Numbered from the stretch's first letter, positions 1-8,366 are shown. The stretch is 18,945 nucleotides of DNA from UBA1367 sp040268355 (GCA_040268355.1 JAWRIT010000147.1:1-18945); one strand, 5' to 3'. Translations and numbers: made by a program. The notes: generated by a model from the letters alone, not told the origin.

Positions 1-8
1 TGAAAGCA

Positions 9-36
9 GCGACACACAAGTGCCTCTTCCCCCGTG
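9..36 (-). repeat. Intergenic repeat copy 1, downstream of the phosphofructokinase gene
   Basis: This 28-base stretch matches positions 11801-11828 at 27 of 28 positions; the shared core is aagtgcctcttcccccgtg. It begins about 23 bases past the stop of the minus-strand phosphofructokinase gene. The other copy lies 14 bases past the stop of the minus-strand nitroreductase gene, so both are 3' elements in the same orientation relative to the gene. Read on the minus strand it can form a short GGCAC/GTGTC hairpin with a four-base loop; there is no T-tract. Function unknown. Confidence 0.6.
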
Positions 37-58
37 CCGGCGCGATCCAGCCAGCTAC

Positions 59-1195
59 TTACTTCTTCGACTTCTCCTTGCGGGGCTTCAGGATGGGGTT
101 CACGGCGCCCTCCACGCCCTCGTCGCCAAAGGAGATGCCCATGAGCTTGGCCTGCCGGACGAGCTGGTGATCGGGCGGTACGGTCTTCAGGCGACCTGCC
201 ACGATGTCGAGGGGCACGCGCACGATCTCGCGGTTGTGGTCGGCCACCATGAAGCCGTACTCGCCCGCCAGGATGCCGTGCGCCGCCTCGACGCCCACCT
301 GCGTGGCAAAGACGCGGTCGTAGGGGCTGGGCACCCCGCCGCGCTGCGTGTGCCCGGGCACGGCCACACGCACCTCGTGGTTGGTCCGCTCGATGATCTC
401 CGCGGCGATGTCGTAGGCGATGGAGGGCGAGGTGCGCTCCGCGATGCGCTGCTTGTAGTCCTTGCGCTTGAGGTGGGCGTCCTCGACGGAGATGGCGCCC
501 TCCGCCACGGCGATGATCGAGAAGCGGTTGCCCTCCTGGTCGCGTCGCTTGATGACCCTGATGACGTTGTCGATGTCGTAGGGGATCTCGGGCAGCAGGA
601 TGACGTCGGCGCCGCCTGCGACGCCGGCATACAGCGGGATCCAACCCACCTTGTGGCCCATGATCTCGATGACGAACACGCGGCCATGGGAGCTGGCCGT
701 GGTGTGGATGTCGTCGATGCACTTGGTCGCGATCCCCAAGGCGGAGTGGAAGCCAAAGGTCAGGTCGGTGCCCCAGGTGTCGTTGTCGATGGTCTTGGGC
801 AGCGCGATGACGTTCAGCCCCTCCTCGTGCAGCCGGTTGGCCGTCTTGGTGGAGCCGTTCCCACCACCCATGACCAGGCAGTCGAGCTGCAGCTTGCGGT
901 AGGTCTCCTTCATGGCCTCGACCTTGTTGATGCCCTCGGGGGTCGGCTCGTCGAGCAGCTTGAAGGGGGTGCGGCTGGTGCCGAGGATGGTGCCGCCGCG
1001 CGTGAGGATGCCGTGGAAGTCGCCTGCGGCGAGCTGACGGTAGGCGCCGTAGATCATGCCCTGGTAGCCGTTCTCGAACCCGTAGAACTCCACCGGCTCC
1101 GTGCTGCTGTGGATGAGCGCCTTGGCCACGCCGCGCAGGGCGGCGTTGAGCGCCTGGCAGTCGCCACCGCTGGTGAGCATTCCGATCCTGAGCAT
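59..1195 (-). CDS. pfkA: 6-phosphofructokinase
   Basis: A 378-residue cytoplasmic enzyme that phosphorylates fructose 6-phosphate to fructose 1,6-bisphosphate, the committing step of glycolysis. Visible motifs are the N-terminal TSGGDCQALNAALRG (residues 8-22), GGNGS (111-115), PKTIDND (133-139, with catalytic Asp137), MGHKVGW (179-185) and the substrate-binding PGHTQRGG segment. The start is set at MLRIGM because the family begins there and a GGGAGAGGGG ribosome site precedes it; the frame stays open upstream by about 96 codons but encodes nothing recognisable. Numbering is offset by 10 from E. coli PfkA. The position equal to Gly104 is Gly (ATP-like), the one equal to Gly124 is Lys (as in PPi-dependent and some actinobacterial ATP enzymes), and the one equal to the Mg-binding Asp103 is Asn. 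The phosphoryl donor is therefore uncertain. It diverges from the GH32 gene. Confidence 0.93.
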   Translation of the reverse strand: MLRIGMLTSGGDCQALNAALRGVAKALIHSSTEPVEFYGFENGYQGMIYGAYRQLAAGDFHGILTRGGTILGTSRTPFKLLDEPTPEGINKVEAMKETYRKLQLDCLVMGGGNGSTKTANRLHEEGLNVIALPKTIDNDTWGTDLTFGFHSALGIATKCIDDIHTTASSHGRVFVIEIMGHKVGWIPLYAGVAGGADVILLPEIPYDIDNVIRVIKRRDQEGNRFSIIAVAEGAISVEDAHLKRKDYKQRIAERTSPSIAYDIAAEIIERTNHEVRVAVPGHTQRGGVPSPYDRVFATQVGVEAAHGILAGEYGFMVADHNREIVRVPLDIVAGRLKTVPPDHQLVRQAKLMGISFGDEGVEGAVNPILKPRKEKSKK

Positions 1196-1398
1196 AGAAA
1201 ACCCCTCTCCCTTTGATGCGGCCTGCCCTCCCAGTGTGCCACACGCCCGCCGCCCTCCCGCCCCGCGCGACGTTCGCTGGTCCAATGGGCCGGTCAGCGG
1301 ACGGGCCTGCGGTGGGCCGCGCACAGGACAGCTCGCCCCCGCAGGTCTGCCTCCTGCCGTCGATCGCCTCCCAGAATGCCGATCGACCAGGTGCGTCT

Positions 1399-1407
1399 TG
1401 GTATCAT
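1399..1407 (+). promoter_or_regulatory. Candidate extended -10 promoter of the GH32 gene
   Basis: TG at 1399-1400, one base, then TATCAT at 1402-1407 (5 of 6 matches to TATAAT) forms an extended -10 element about 45 bases ahead of the GH32 start. No good -35 box is visible at the usual spacing, which is tolerated with a TGn extension. The rest of the 256-base gap between the divergent genes (1196-1451) shows no coding or RNA feature I can support. Confidence 0.4.
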
Positions 1408-1451
1408 GAGGTGAGTCGCACCACACCCTTCCATGCCTCAAGGAGACGCAT

Positions 1452-2903
1452 ATGAGCAACCCTCTCGCCAGCGACCTTGACATCCTGCGTCAGGCCGTGG
1501 AGCGCACGGCTCGCCACGGACGCTTTGCCCAGACCTTCCATCTCGTGCCGCCCGTGGGTTGGCTCAACGATCCCAACGGTCTCTGCCAGCTGGGGGACAC
1601 CTACCATGCGTTCTTCCAGTACTCGCCCTTCTCCGCGGAGGGCGGCGTCAAGATGTGGGGCCATTCCACGAGCCACGACATGGTGCGTTGGACCTACGAG
1701 GGCACGGCACTCTACCCCGACCAGCCGGTCGACGTGGGCGGCGTCTACTCGGGCTGCGCCTATGTGGAGGACGGCGTCATGCACGTCTTCTACACCGGCA
1801 ACGTCAAGCGCGAGGACGAGGACCACTACGACTACGTCACGGCCGGGCGCGAGGCCAACACCATCCACGTCACCTCCACCGACGGCGTGAACTTTGGGCC
1901 CAAGCGCCTGGTCATGAACAACACCGACTACCCGGGCGACGACACCGCGCACGTGCGCGACCCGAAGGTCTGGCGCGAGGGTGACACGTACTACATGGTG
2001 CAGGGTGCACGCAAGAAGGACGACACGGGCGAGGTGCTCGTCTTCTCCTCGTCCGACCTCGTGCGGTGGAAGCTGTGCAACCGCATCACCTCCAACACGC
2101 GCTTCGGCTACATGTGGGAGTGCCCCGACTACTTCGTGCTCGACGACACCGGCGAGTTCGCCCGAGGCGACCGCGTTCAGGTGCTCTCGGTCTCGCCGCA
2201 GGGCCTGCACGGCGGCGACTGGGACCGGCGCAACGTCTACCAGTCCGGCTACTTCGTGCTGCTCGGCGACGTCACGAGCACCTGCACGCTGATGCCCTTC
2301 GCGCTCTGGGACGCCGGCTTCGACTTCTACGCCCCCCAGACCTTCCGCGCCGACGACGGACGGCGCATCCTCATCGGCTGGATGGGCATGCCCGACGAGC
2401 ACACCTACACCAACAAGACGGTGCGCGACGGGTGGCAGCACTGCTTCACCGTGCCGCGTGAGGTCTCCGCCCACAACGGGCGCGTGCTGCAGTGGCCGGT
2501 GCGCGAGCTGGAGGCGTACCGCACGAACCTCCGCACGGGCGAGGGCAGCCTCCAGGTCGTGGGTTCGCGCGCGTTCGACCTGTTTATCGACGAGCTTGAC
2601 GCGGACGAGCCGATGACGGTCTCGCTCGCGGGCGAGCTCGAGCTCACCTGGCGCGACCGGCGCTTCGAGATGCGCTTCTTGGACGAGGGCATGGAGTCGG
2701 TGGGGGCCGGGCGCCGCTCGCGCTTCGAGTTCCTGGACGAGCTGCGCGACCTGCGCGTGGTGGGGGACGTCTCCTCGGTGGAGGTCTTCGTCAACGACGG
2801 GGAGCTCACCTTCTCGTCGCGTTACTACCCGGAGAGCTACTCCGTGGAGGTCGTGGCTCCCGGCGCCCAGGTGAGCCTGTGGGACCTCGAGGCGGAGGCG
2901 TAG
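1452..2903 (+). CDS. GH32 beta-fructosidase (sucrose or sucrose-6-phosphate hydrolase)
   Basis: A 483-residue glycoside hydrolase of family 32 that releases fructose from sucrose, sucrose 6-phosphate or short fructans. The three catalytic signatures are present: WLNDPNG with nucleophile Asp40, RDP with transition-state-stabilising Asp170, and WECPD with acid/base Glu223. The five-bladed propeller fills roughly residues 25-345 and a C-terminal beta-sandwich follows. There is no signal peptide, so it acts in the cytoplasm, which favours a ScrB-like role. No sugar PTS gene is in view, so phosphorylated versus free sucrose cannot be decided. AAGGAG lies six bases before the ATG. The next gene begins four bases after the stop, so the two are almost certainly co-transcribed. 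Confidence 0.92.
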   Translation: MSNPLASDLDILRQAVERTARHGRFAQTFHLVPPVGWLNDPNGLCQLGDTYHAFFQYSPFSAEGGVKMWGHSTSHDMVRWTYEGTALYPDQPVDVGGVYSGCAYVEDGVMHVFYTGNVKREDEDHYDYVTAGREANTIHVTSTDGVNFGPKRLVMNNTDYPGDDTAHVRDPKVWREGDTYYMVQGARKKDDTGEVLVFSSSDLVRWKLCNRITSNTRFGYMWECPDYFVLDDTGEFARGDRVQVLSVSPQGLHGGDWDRRNVYQSGYFVLLGDVTSTCTLMPFALWDAGFDFYAPQTFRADDGRRILIGWMGMPDEHTYTNKTVRDGWQHCFTVPREVSAHNGRVLQWPVRELEAYRTNLRTGEGSLQVVGSRAFDLFIDELDADEPMTVSLAGELELTWRDRRFEMRFLDEGMESVGAGRRSRFEFLDELRDLRVVGDVSSVEVFVNDGELTFSSRYYPESYSVEVVAPGAQVSLWDLEAEA

Positions 2904-2907
2904 GGCC

Positions 2908-3789
2908 GTGAGCCTCCTCGACAGGTTCCGCATGAGCTTCTCCGATCGACTGGGTCGAGGCGCGGGCCCGCTCGTCGAGGCACGCTTTCTGGACGTGCCG
3001 ACCGGCGACAACTACCGTGACCTGGGTGGCTACGACAGCCCTCACGGCCCGACGCGCTACCGCCGCTTCGTGCGCGCCGGCTCGACCGCGCGCCTCAGCT
3101 TCGCCGACGTCGAGCGGCTCAAGGACTACGGCGTCTGCCGTGTGCTCGACCTGCGCAGCGCCTTCGAGGAGCCCCGCTCCACCGACCGCTTCGTCCGGCA
3201 GGATCGGGTGGCGTGGGAGAACGTGCCGCTGTTCGACTACGACCTCTCCGACCCACGGCTTGCAGGAACGAGCACGCCCGCTGGCAACTACCTCATCGAC
3301 GGCTATGTGACCATGCTCTCCAACCACGAGGCCATACGGAGGATCTTCGAGTTCTTCGCCCAGACCCCCGACGGCGGCGCCGTGCTGTTCCACTGCGCGG
3401 CTGGGATGGACCGCACCGGCATGGTCGCGCTTCTGCTGCTGGGTCTCGCCGAGGTGCCGCGCGCGCAGGTCGTGGCGGACTACCTCTACTCCTTCGCCTC
3501 GAAGGAGGAGGTCGACCGGCTGGTCTTTGAGAAGCGGCGCCTCACGGGGGTCGAGGGCGCCTGGAGCCCGCTGCCATCGCGCGAGGAGGCCGTCGAGTTC
3601 GTGCTCGACCGCATCGAGCAGGGCTATGGAACGACTCGTGCGTATCTTGCGGCGTGTGGCATTAATGGGCAATGTCTTGATAGCGTCCGGGGTATGCTGG
3701 TGGGACATGAGGGATCGAACGACCGCATCCTGGGGGACCGATCGGGATGTGGTCGTTCCCTTCCCGGTGCGTGGCGCGACGGCGCCTGA
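2908..3789 (+). CDS. Tyrosine/serine protein phosphatase-like protein (HCX5R family)
   Basis: A 293-residue protein of the bacterial Tyr_phosphatase3 type (the LipA-like group). The signature loop HCAAGMDRTG spans residues 162-171, with nucleophilic Cys163 and phosphate-binding Arg169. The N-terminal NYRDLGGYDS segment and the VLDLRS strand are typical of the family, where substrates include phosphotyrosine peptides and, in some members, phosphoinositides. Translation starts at GTG, four bases after the GH32 stop, implying translational coupling. No signal peptide is seen. The last 25 or so residues extend past the usual end of the family and look unconserved. Its place between two sugar hydrolases is unusual; a role in controlling sugar use, or action on a small phosphorylated metabolite, is possible but not shown. 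Confidence 0.85.
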   Translation: MSLLDRFRMSFSDRLGRGAGPLVEARFLDVPTGDNYRDLGGYDSPHGPTRYRRFVRAGSTARLSFADVERLKDYGVCRVLDLRSAFEEPRSTDRFVRQDRVAWENVPLFDYDLSDPRLAGTSTPAGNYLIDGYVTMLSNHEAIRRIFEFFAQTPDGGAVLFHCAAGMDRTGMVALLLLGLAEVPRAQVVADYLYSFASKEEVDRLVFEKRRLTGVEGAWSPLPSREEAVEFVLDRIEQGYGTTRAYLAACGINGQCLDSVRGMLVGHEGSNDRILGDRSGCGRSLPGAWRDGA

Positions 3790-3866
3790 GCGAGACGACA
3801 TATGACGCGGCGGGGGGCGCGGCTCCCCGTATCGCGCATGCATAGAGGGACGGAAGAAGGCCTCCG

Positions 3867-5468
3867 ATGAACGCAGAGCAACTGAATGGCACCATGCTGC
3901 AGGGATTCTCCTGGAACCTGCCCGCTGACGGCCAGCACTGGCGCCGCCTGGGCCAGATGGCCGACCGGCTGGTGTCCGAAGGCATCACGTCGGTGTGGAT
4001 GCCGCCCGCCTACAAGGGGCAGGCCGGCGCCGTCGACGTGGGCTATGGGGTGTATGACCTGTGGGACCTCGGCGAGTTCGAGCAGAAGGGCACGGTGGCG
4101 ACCAAATACGGCACGCGTCGCGAGTACGCCTCGGCCGTGGTGGCGCTCCAGCAGGCCGGCATCGACGTGCTCGGCGACGTCGTCTTGAACCACAAGATGG
4201 GCGCCGACGAGTCCGAGCAGGTCATGGCGCGTCCGGTGGCGTTGGACAACCGGCTCCACGACCTGGGCCCGCTCGAGCAGATCGAGGCCTGGACGCGCTT
4301 CACCTTCCCGGGTCGCGCCGGCGTGCTCGACGACTTCCGCTGGGACTGGCACCACTTCAAGGGCGTCGACTACGATGCCGCCACAGGGCGGAGCGGCGTC
4401 TGGCTCTTCGAGGGCAAGGCCTGGGACCAAGACGTCAACGCGGAGATGGGCAACTACGACTACCTCATGGGCGTGGACGTCGACGTCGACGACCCCGAGG
4501 TCTATCAGCAGCTTGTCAAGTGGGGCCAGTGGTACCTCGAGGCGAGCGGGGTGGACGGAGTGCGCCTCGACGCGATCAAGCACATGAGCCGCCAGTTCTA
4601 CCTCCGCTGGCTCGCCGAGTTGCGCGAGGCGACGGGCCAAGAGCTGTTCTGCGTGGGGGAGTACTGGTCGCCGTCGGTGGACGACCTCGTGGGCTACCTG
4701 GGCGAGGAGCAGGCGATGAGCCTGTTCGACGTGCCCTTGCACTTCGCCTTCTACCAGGCGTCGGTCGACCGGGCGCACATCGACTTCGCCCACATGCTCG
4801 ACGGCGCCTTCGTGACGGCGGACCCGGTGCATGCGGTCACGTTCGTCGACAACCACGACACCCAGCCCAACCAGGCGCTCGAGTCGACGGTGCAGTCGTG
4901 GTTCAAGCCGGTCGCCTACTCGATCATCCTGCTGCGCGAGGCGGGCTATCCCTGCGTCTTCTTCGCGGACCTCTTTGGTCTGCCGAGCGACGCGATCCCC
5001 GTCGTGGCGGAGCTGCCGCTGCTCATGGAGGTCCGCCGCCGCTTCGCCTTTGGGGCGCAGCATGACTACCTGGACGAGGCCGACCTGGCGGGCTGGACGC
5101 GCGAGGGAACCGAGGAGAACGAGGCGACCGGTGTGGCCGTGGTGCTCTGCAGCCGTGCGCAGGACGACCCCGCCGCGAGCGAGGGCGCCCCTGCCCCGGA
5201 AGGCGAGCCGACGCAGGAGGAGGGGGCGGAGCGTCCCGAGGCGACCGAGGGTGCGCCACAGGACGACCGTCCCGCCAAGGACATGTACGTTGGCGTGCGG
5301 CAGGCGGGCAAGACCTGGCGCTCGGTGCTGGGCGATGTCGCGGAGGTCGTGATCGACCAGGACGGCATGGGTCGCTTCCCGGCGAGTACCACCAGCATGG
5401 TCGCGGTCTACGTCCCCCGCGAGGCCGCCTCTCGCCTCGATCACATCCCCATCGTGATGAACGTCTGA
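3867..5468 (+). CDS. Cytoplasmic alpha-amylase (GH13)
   Basis: A 533-residue alpha-amylase acting on alpha-1,4 glucans or maltodextrins. All four GH13 regions are visible: DVVLNH (104-109), GVRLDAIKH with nucleophile Asp235, VGEYW with acid/base Glu265, and FVDNHD with Asp331. The start NGTMLQGFSWNLPADG and the absence of a signal peptide match intracellular bacterial liquefying-type amylases (E. coli AmyA-like). Such proteins usually end in a compact beta-sheet domain C. Here domain C is interrupted by about 40 residues (431-470) rich in Glu, Ala, Pro and Asp, after which the normal MYVGVRQAGKTWRSVLG strand resumes, so it is an in-frame insertion. It lies 77 bases after the phosphatase gene and may belong to the same operon. 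The site GGAAGAAGG precedes the ATG. Confidence 0.93.
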   Translation: MNAEQLNGTMLQGFSWNLPADGQHWRRLGQMADRLVSEGITSVWMPPAYKGQAGAVDVGYGVYDLWDLGEFEQKGTVATKYGTRREYASAVVALQQAGIDVLGDVVLNHKMGADESEQVMARPVALDNRLHDLGPLEQIEAWTRFTFPGRAGVLDDFRWDWHHFKGVDYDAATGRSGVWLFEGKAWDQDVNAEMGNYDYLMGVDVDVDDPEVYQQLVKWGQWYLEASGVDGVRLDAIKHMSRQFYLRWLAELREATGQELFCVGEYWSPSVDDLVGYLGEEQAMSLFDVPLHFAFYQASVDRAHIDFAHMLDGAFVTADPVHAVTFVDNHDTQPNQALESTVQSWFKPVAYSIILLREAGYPCVFFADLFGLPSDAIPVVAELPLLMEVRRRFAFGAQHDYLDEADLAGWTREGTEENEATGVAVVLCSRAQDDPAASEGAPAPEGEPTQEEGAERPEATEGAPQDDRPAKDMYVGVRQAGKTWRSVLGDVAEVVIDQDGMGRFPASTTSMVAVYVPREAASRLDHIPIVMNV

Positions 5469-5636
5469 GGGCGTCACGAGGCGTCCGGAACAGGCCATCG
5501 GTGCCCGCCGCGTGCGAGCCTCGGCAGGCGTGCATAAGCGTCCTTTCGGCCTGCATATGCCCTCCCACCGGCCGCCCCATGCGACGGCTGTGTCAATTAC
5601 CTGCAAATCGCCGGGCATGCGTCGATGAGGTTGGGG

Positions 5637-5642
5637 TAGAAT
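5637..5642 (+). promoter_or_regulatory. Candidate -10 box of the cold-shock gene
   Basis: TAGAAT (5 of 6 to TATAAT) sits 80 bases before the cold-shock ATG. It would give a leader of roughly 70 bases, in keeping with the long leaders of csp genes. I see no convincing -35 box. The rest of the 253-base gap after the amylase gene (5469-5721) holds only a weak GCAGG/CCTGC inverted repeat around 5524-5566. Confidence 0.35.
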
Positions 5643-5721
5643 AGCCCTCGTGGCAAAGCGCCGCATGTATCGCGCGAAAGCGCAGCATCATGCCCGAGAG
5701 GGCAGGAAAGAAAGGCACGTC

Positions 5722-5925
5722 ATGGCACAGGGTACTGTTAAGTGGTTCAACCCCGACAAGGGCTACGGCTTCATCTCTCGCGAGGACGGTGATGACCTGT
5801 TCGTCCACTACAGCGAGATCCAGATGGACGGCTTCAAGACCCTTGACGAGGGGCAGGCAGTCGAGTTCGAGATCACCACGGGACAGAACGGCAAGCTCCA
5901 GGCCTCCGCTGTCCGCAAGATCTAG
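5722..5925 (+). CDS. Cold-shock-domain protein (CspA family)
   Basis: A 67-residue single-domain RNA/DNA-binding protein acting as an RNA chaperone. It begins MAQGTVKWFNPDKGYGFIS, with the RNP1-type KGYGFI (residues 13-18) and the RNP2-type LFVHYSEI, and is full length for the family. The frame is open 24 codons further upstream, but family alignment and the AGAAAGG site before this ATG fix the start. It has its own terminator directly downstream and is therefore probably a monocistronic, abundant transcript. Confidence 0.96.
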   Translation: MAQGTVKWFNPDKGYGFISREDGDDLFVHYSEIQMDGFKTLDEGQAVEFEITTGQNGKLQASAVRKI

Positions 5926-5948
5926 ACAGACTTGGGCATACGATATGA

Positions 5949-5976
5949 GGGGGCCACTTCGGTGGTCCCCTTTTTT
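5949..5976 (+). terminator. Rho-independent terminator of the cold-shock gene
   Basis: A nine-base-pair stem (5949-5957 with 5962-5970, one G-U pair) closed by a TTCG tetraloop is followed by six T. It starts 24 bases after the stop codon. This is the strongest terminator in the window. Confidence 0.93.
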
Positions 5977-6028
5977 GTTTGGGACGGTGGGCCTCACGGG
6001 GCCCGACGGGGACAAGGGAGGTCATGGG

Positions 6029-7480
6029 ATGGATGACGCTGAGCTCAAAGAACGGGTGGACGCATACGTGGACGAGGTCTGGGAGGACGTCGTCGAGGAC
6101 ATCCGCACGCTCGTGCGGATAGAGTCCGTGGAGGACCTCGCCGCCGCAGCGCCGGGCATGCCGTGGGGTCCGGCGTCCCACCAGGCGCTGGTGGCGGGCC
6201 TTGAGATCGCCCGCCGCCTCGGCCTCGACGCGCACGACTGCGAGGGCTACATCGGCTACGCCGACCTCCCGGGCGCCTCGACCACCCAGATCTCGACCAT
6301 CGCCCACACCGACATCGTGCCGGTGGGCCTCGGGTGGACGGTGCCGGCGCTCGACGTCACCCGGCGTGACGGCTACCTGCTCGGCCGCGGCGTCCTCGAC
6401 GACAAGGGTCCCTTCGTCCTCTCGCTCTGGGCGGCGCACTTCTTCGTGCGCGAGGTCGAGCGCAGCGGTGCCAAGCTGCCCTACACGCTGCGCTGCATCG
6501 TGGGCAATGCCGAGGAGACCACGATGGCGGACGTCGACTGGTACCTCGAGCACTTCGACGCGCCAGCCTTCTGCTTCACGCCCGACGCCGACTTCCCGCT
6601 CATCTGCGGCGAGAAGGGCATCTTCCATGGCCTGTTCCGCACGAAGGCTCCGGTGGTGGGCGGGGACTGCCCGCTGGTCGAGCTCGACGGCGGCACGGTG
6701 GCCAACGCCATCCCCGGCCGGGCGACGGCGCTGGTGCGCGCCGAGCTCGCCGACGCACTGCGTGTCCGCGACGAGCAGGACATCGACTTCGAGGGGGCGG
6801 GAGAGGACCTGACGCTCGTAACGGCCCACGGCATCGGCGGACATGCGGCCTTCCCCGAGGGAACGGACAACGCCATCGGTAAGCTGGTGCGCCTGCTGTT
6901 GGCGGGCGGCGAGACGTCCTCTGCCCCGCGCGAGGGCGCAGACGCGTTCCTGCGGCTCGTCGAGACCCTCACGCGCACCAGCGACGGCAGCGCAGTGGGC
7001 ATCGCGAGCGCTGACGAGATCTTTGGGCCGCTCACGCTCAATGCCGGCGTGATGCGGACGGAGTCCGACGGCAGCTGCACCATCACGGTCGACGTCCGCT
7101 TCCCGGCCTCCATCTCCTCGGCCGAGGTCATCGGCGCCTTCGAGGCGCTGGCGGCGCCCCACGGGTGCACCTTCGAGGCGGGGATGGCCAAGGAGCCCTT
7201 CTACATGGACCCCGAGCTGCCCGAGATCCAGACCCTGCTCGACACCTACAACGAGTACCGGGGCACCGACGCGGGCGCCCAGGTGATCGGCGGGGGCACC
7301 TACGCCCGGCACTTCCCGCGCGCCTGCGCCTTTGGCCCCCATGACCCGAGCGTGGCCGACCCCGACTGGGTGGGCATCGAACATGGCCCAGACGAGGGCG
7401 TCTCGGAGGAGGTCCTGCGCCGGGCGCTCAAGATCTACATCGTCTCGATCGCCCGTCTGATGCGGCTCGACCTCGCCTGA
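6029..7480 (+). CDS. M20 metallopeptidase, PepV/Sapep-like dipeptidase (copy 1)
   Basis: A 483-residue di-zinc peptidase, probably hydrolysing dipeptides taken up by the cell; no signal peptide. Metal and catalytic residues can be placed: His93 and catalytic Asp95 (AHTDIVP), bridging Asp124 (GRGVLDDKGP), Glu162-Glu163 (NAEET), Asp186 (TPDADFP) and His452 (EHGPDEG). The middle section (about 195-390) is the lid/dimerisation insert of this subfamily. The ATG at 6029 follows AGGGAGGTC; another ATG at 6024 is in a different frame. Only 52 bases separate it from the cold-shock terminator, so a promoter must lie in that gap or transcription reads through; I see no clear one. Compared with copy 2, the usual Gly before the first His is Ala and the Asp-Val-Val is Asp-Ile-Val. 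Confidence 0.93.
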   Translation: MDDAELKERVDAYVDEVWEDVVEDIRTLVRIESVEDLAAAAPGMPWGPASHQALVAGLEIARRLGLDAHDCEGYIGYADLPGASTTQISTIAHTDIVPVGLGWTVPALDVTRRDGYLLGRGVLDDKGPFVLSLWAAHFFVREVERSGAKLPYTLRCIVGNAEETTMADVDWYLEHFDAPAFCFTPDADFPLICGEKGIFHGLFRTKAPVVGGDCPLVELDGGTVANAIPGRATALVRAELADALRVRDEQDIDFEGAGEDLTLVTAHGIGGHAAFPEGTDNAIGKLVRLLLAGGETSSAPREGADAFLRLVETLTRTSDGSAVGIASADEIFGPLTLNAGVMRTESDGSCTITVDVRFPASISSAEVIGAFEALAAPHGCTFEAGMAKEPFYMDPELPEIQTLLDTYNEYRGTDAGAQVIGGGTYARHFPRACAFGPHDPSVADPDWVGIEHGPDEGVSEEVLRRALKIYIVSIARLMRLDLA

Positions 7481-7534
7481 GGCGTGCGGGGCCCAGGCGT
7501 GTCCTGGCGCCACGGACTGTCGCGGTGGCCCCGG

Positions 7535-8203
7535 TCAGGCAAGCTCCGACCAGTCGTGCAGGTAGAGCTCGGCGGCCTCGCGCACCTCGTCAAGTGGCTG
7601 GAGGTCGTCGGGGGAGCGGACGGCGCAGGTGATGAACCCCGCCTCGCGCGCGGCGCGGATCCCGGGGACCACGTCCTCGAACACGATGCATCGCTCGGGG
7701 CGCGCGCCTAGCCGCCGCGCCGCCTCGAGGTAGATGTCGGGCTGGTCCTTGGCCACGCCCACGTCCCGTCCGTGGACGCGGGCGTCAAAGAGCCCCTCGA
7801 CGTCGACCTGCCGTATCGACAGGATGAGCTCCGGCTCGTTGACCGTGGCCAGCGCGGTGGGCACGCCCTGTGCCCGCAGGCTCTGGATGTAGCGCTCGGC
7901 ACCCGCACGCAACACGACGCGCGTGTGGTAGAGCGCCTGGCTGAGGCGGGTCCACTCCTGGGCGATCTCCTCGGGCGTCTCGTCCTTAAGCCCGTAGGCC
8001 TCGATCGTGTAGCGGGCGCCGGCCGCGAACCCGAGCGCCGAGAGCGTGCGCGCGTACTCCTCGGTGTAGGGGATGCCCCGCGCCCCGAGGAAGGTCCGGT
8101 CGACCTCCTCCCAGATCCAGGCGGTGTCCGCGATGGTGCCGTCGAAGTCGAAGATGGCCGCCTCGAAGGCGGGCGGCCAGAAGGAGGAGGCGTCGCTGCT
8201 CAC
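7535..8203 (-). CDS. HAD-superfamily phosphatase (beta-phosphoglucomutase-like)
   Basis: A 222-residue haloacid-dehalogenase-type hydrolase with an alpha-helical cap between motifs I and II (subfamily IA layout). Motif I is DFDGT with nucleophile Asp19 and acid/base Asp21; motif II is near Thr120; motif III Lys152 lies in AKDQPDIYLEAA; motif IV is Glu176-Asp177. Relatives dephosphorylate sugar phosphates or similar metabolites, or isomerise beta-glucose-1-phosphate; the substrate cannot be read from sequence. The start is GTG preceded by AAAGGG. It converges on M20 copy 1 with a 54-base gap and has no operon partner. Confidence 0.88.
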   Translation of the reverse strand: MSSDASSFWPPAFEAAIFDFDGTIADTAWIWEEVDRTFLGARGIPYTEEYARTLSALGFAAGARYTIEAYGLKDETPEEIAQEWTRLSQALYHTRVVLRAGAERYIQSLRAQGVPTALATVNEPELILSIRQVDVEGLFDARVHGRDVGVAKDQPDIYLEAARRLGARPERCIVFEDVVPGIRAAREAGFITCAVRSPDDLQPLDEVREAAELYLHDWSELA

Positions 8204-8331
8204 AGGGACCCTTTCTGACGATCGGAATCAGACGAGTCTAGCAGAGCCTCATTCGCGAAGAGAGGCCACCTTCTGCGGCCCCACGGGTCGCCCATGCGGG
8301 TGGTGCGCGCCTGCTGGGAAGTCGCTCGTGC

Positions 8332-8366
8332 AAAAGGCCCCTGCCGGGAAGTCCCTGGCAGGGGCC
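8332..8366 (-). terminator. Terminator of the glycyl radical enzyme gene
   Basis: A perfect ten-base inverted repeat (8336-8345 with 8357-8366) extends inward by three more pairs around an AAGT loop. On the minus strand it is followed by four T. It begins about 33 bases past the GRE stop. A weaker 17-base direct copy of its left part (15 of 17 matches) lies 30 bases away at 8310-8326. Confidence 0.8.

Noticed and set aside
1404..3011. A 535-codon open frame on the minus strand
   Set aside because: It lies opposite the GH32 gene, has a His/Val/Arg-rich composition typical of shadows and no recognisable motif.
5524..5566. Inverted repeat GCAGG/CCTGC as a terminator of the amylase gene
   Set aside because: The stem is only five pairs, with a very long loop and no T-tract.
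3624..5666. A 680-codon open frame on the minus strand
   Set aside because: It is the antisense shadow of the alpha-amylase gene, whose catalytic motifs are all on the plus strand; long antisense frames are common at this G+C content.
5690..6028. Extending M20 copy 1 upstream through the cold-shock gene
   Set aside because: The longer frame runs through the cold-shock coding region and its terminator in another frame; the ATG at 6029 has a good ribosome site and matches the paralogue's start.
8310..8356. Tandem 17-base repeat as the beginning of a CRISPR-like array
   Set aside because: There are only two imperfect units, the second is part of the GRE terminator stem, and no spacers or cas genes are present.
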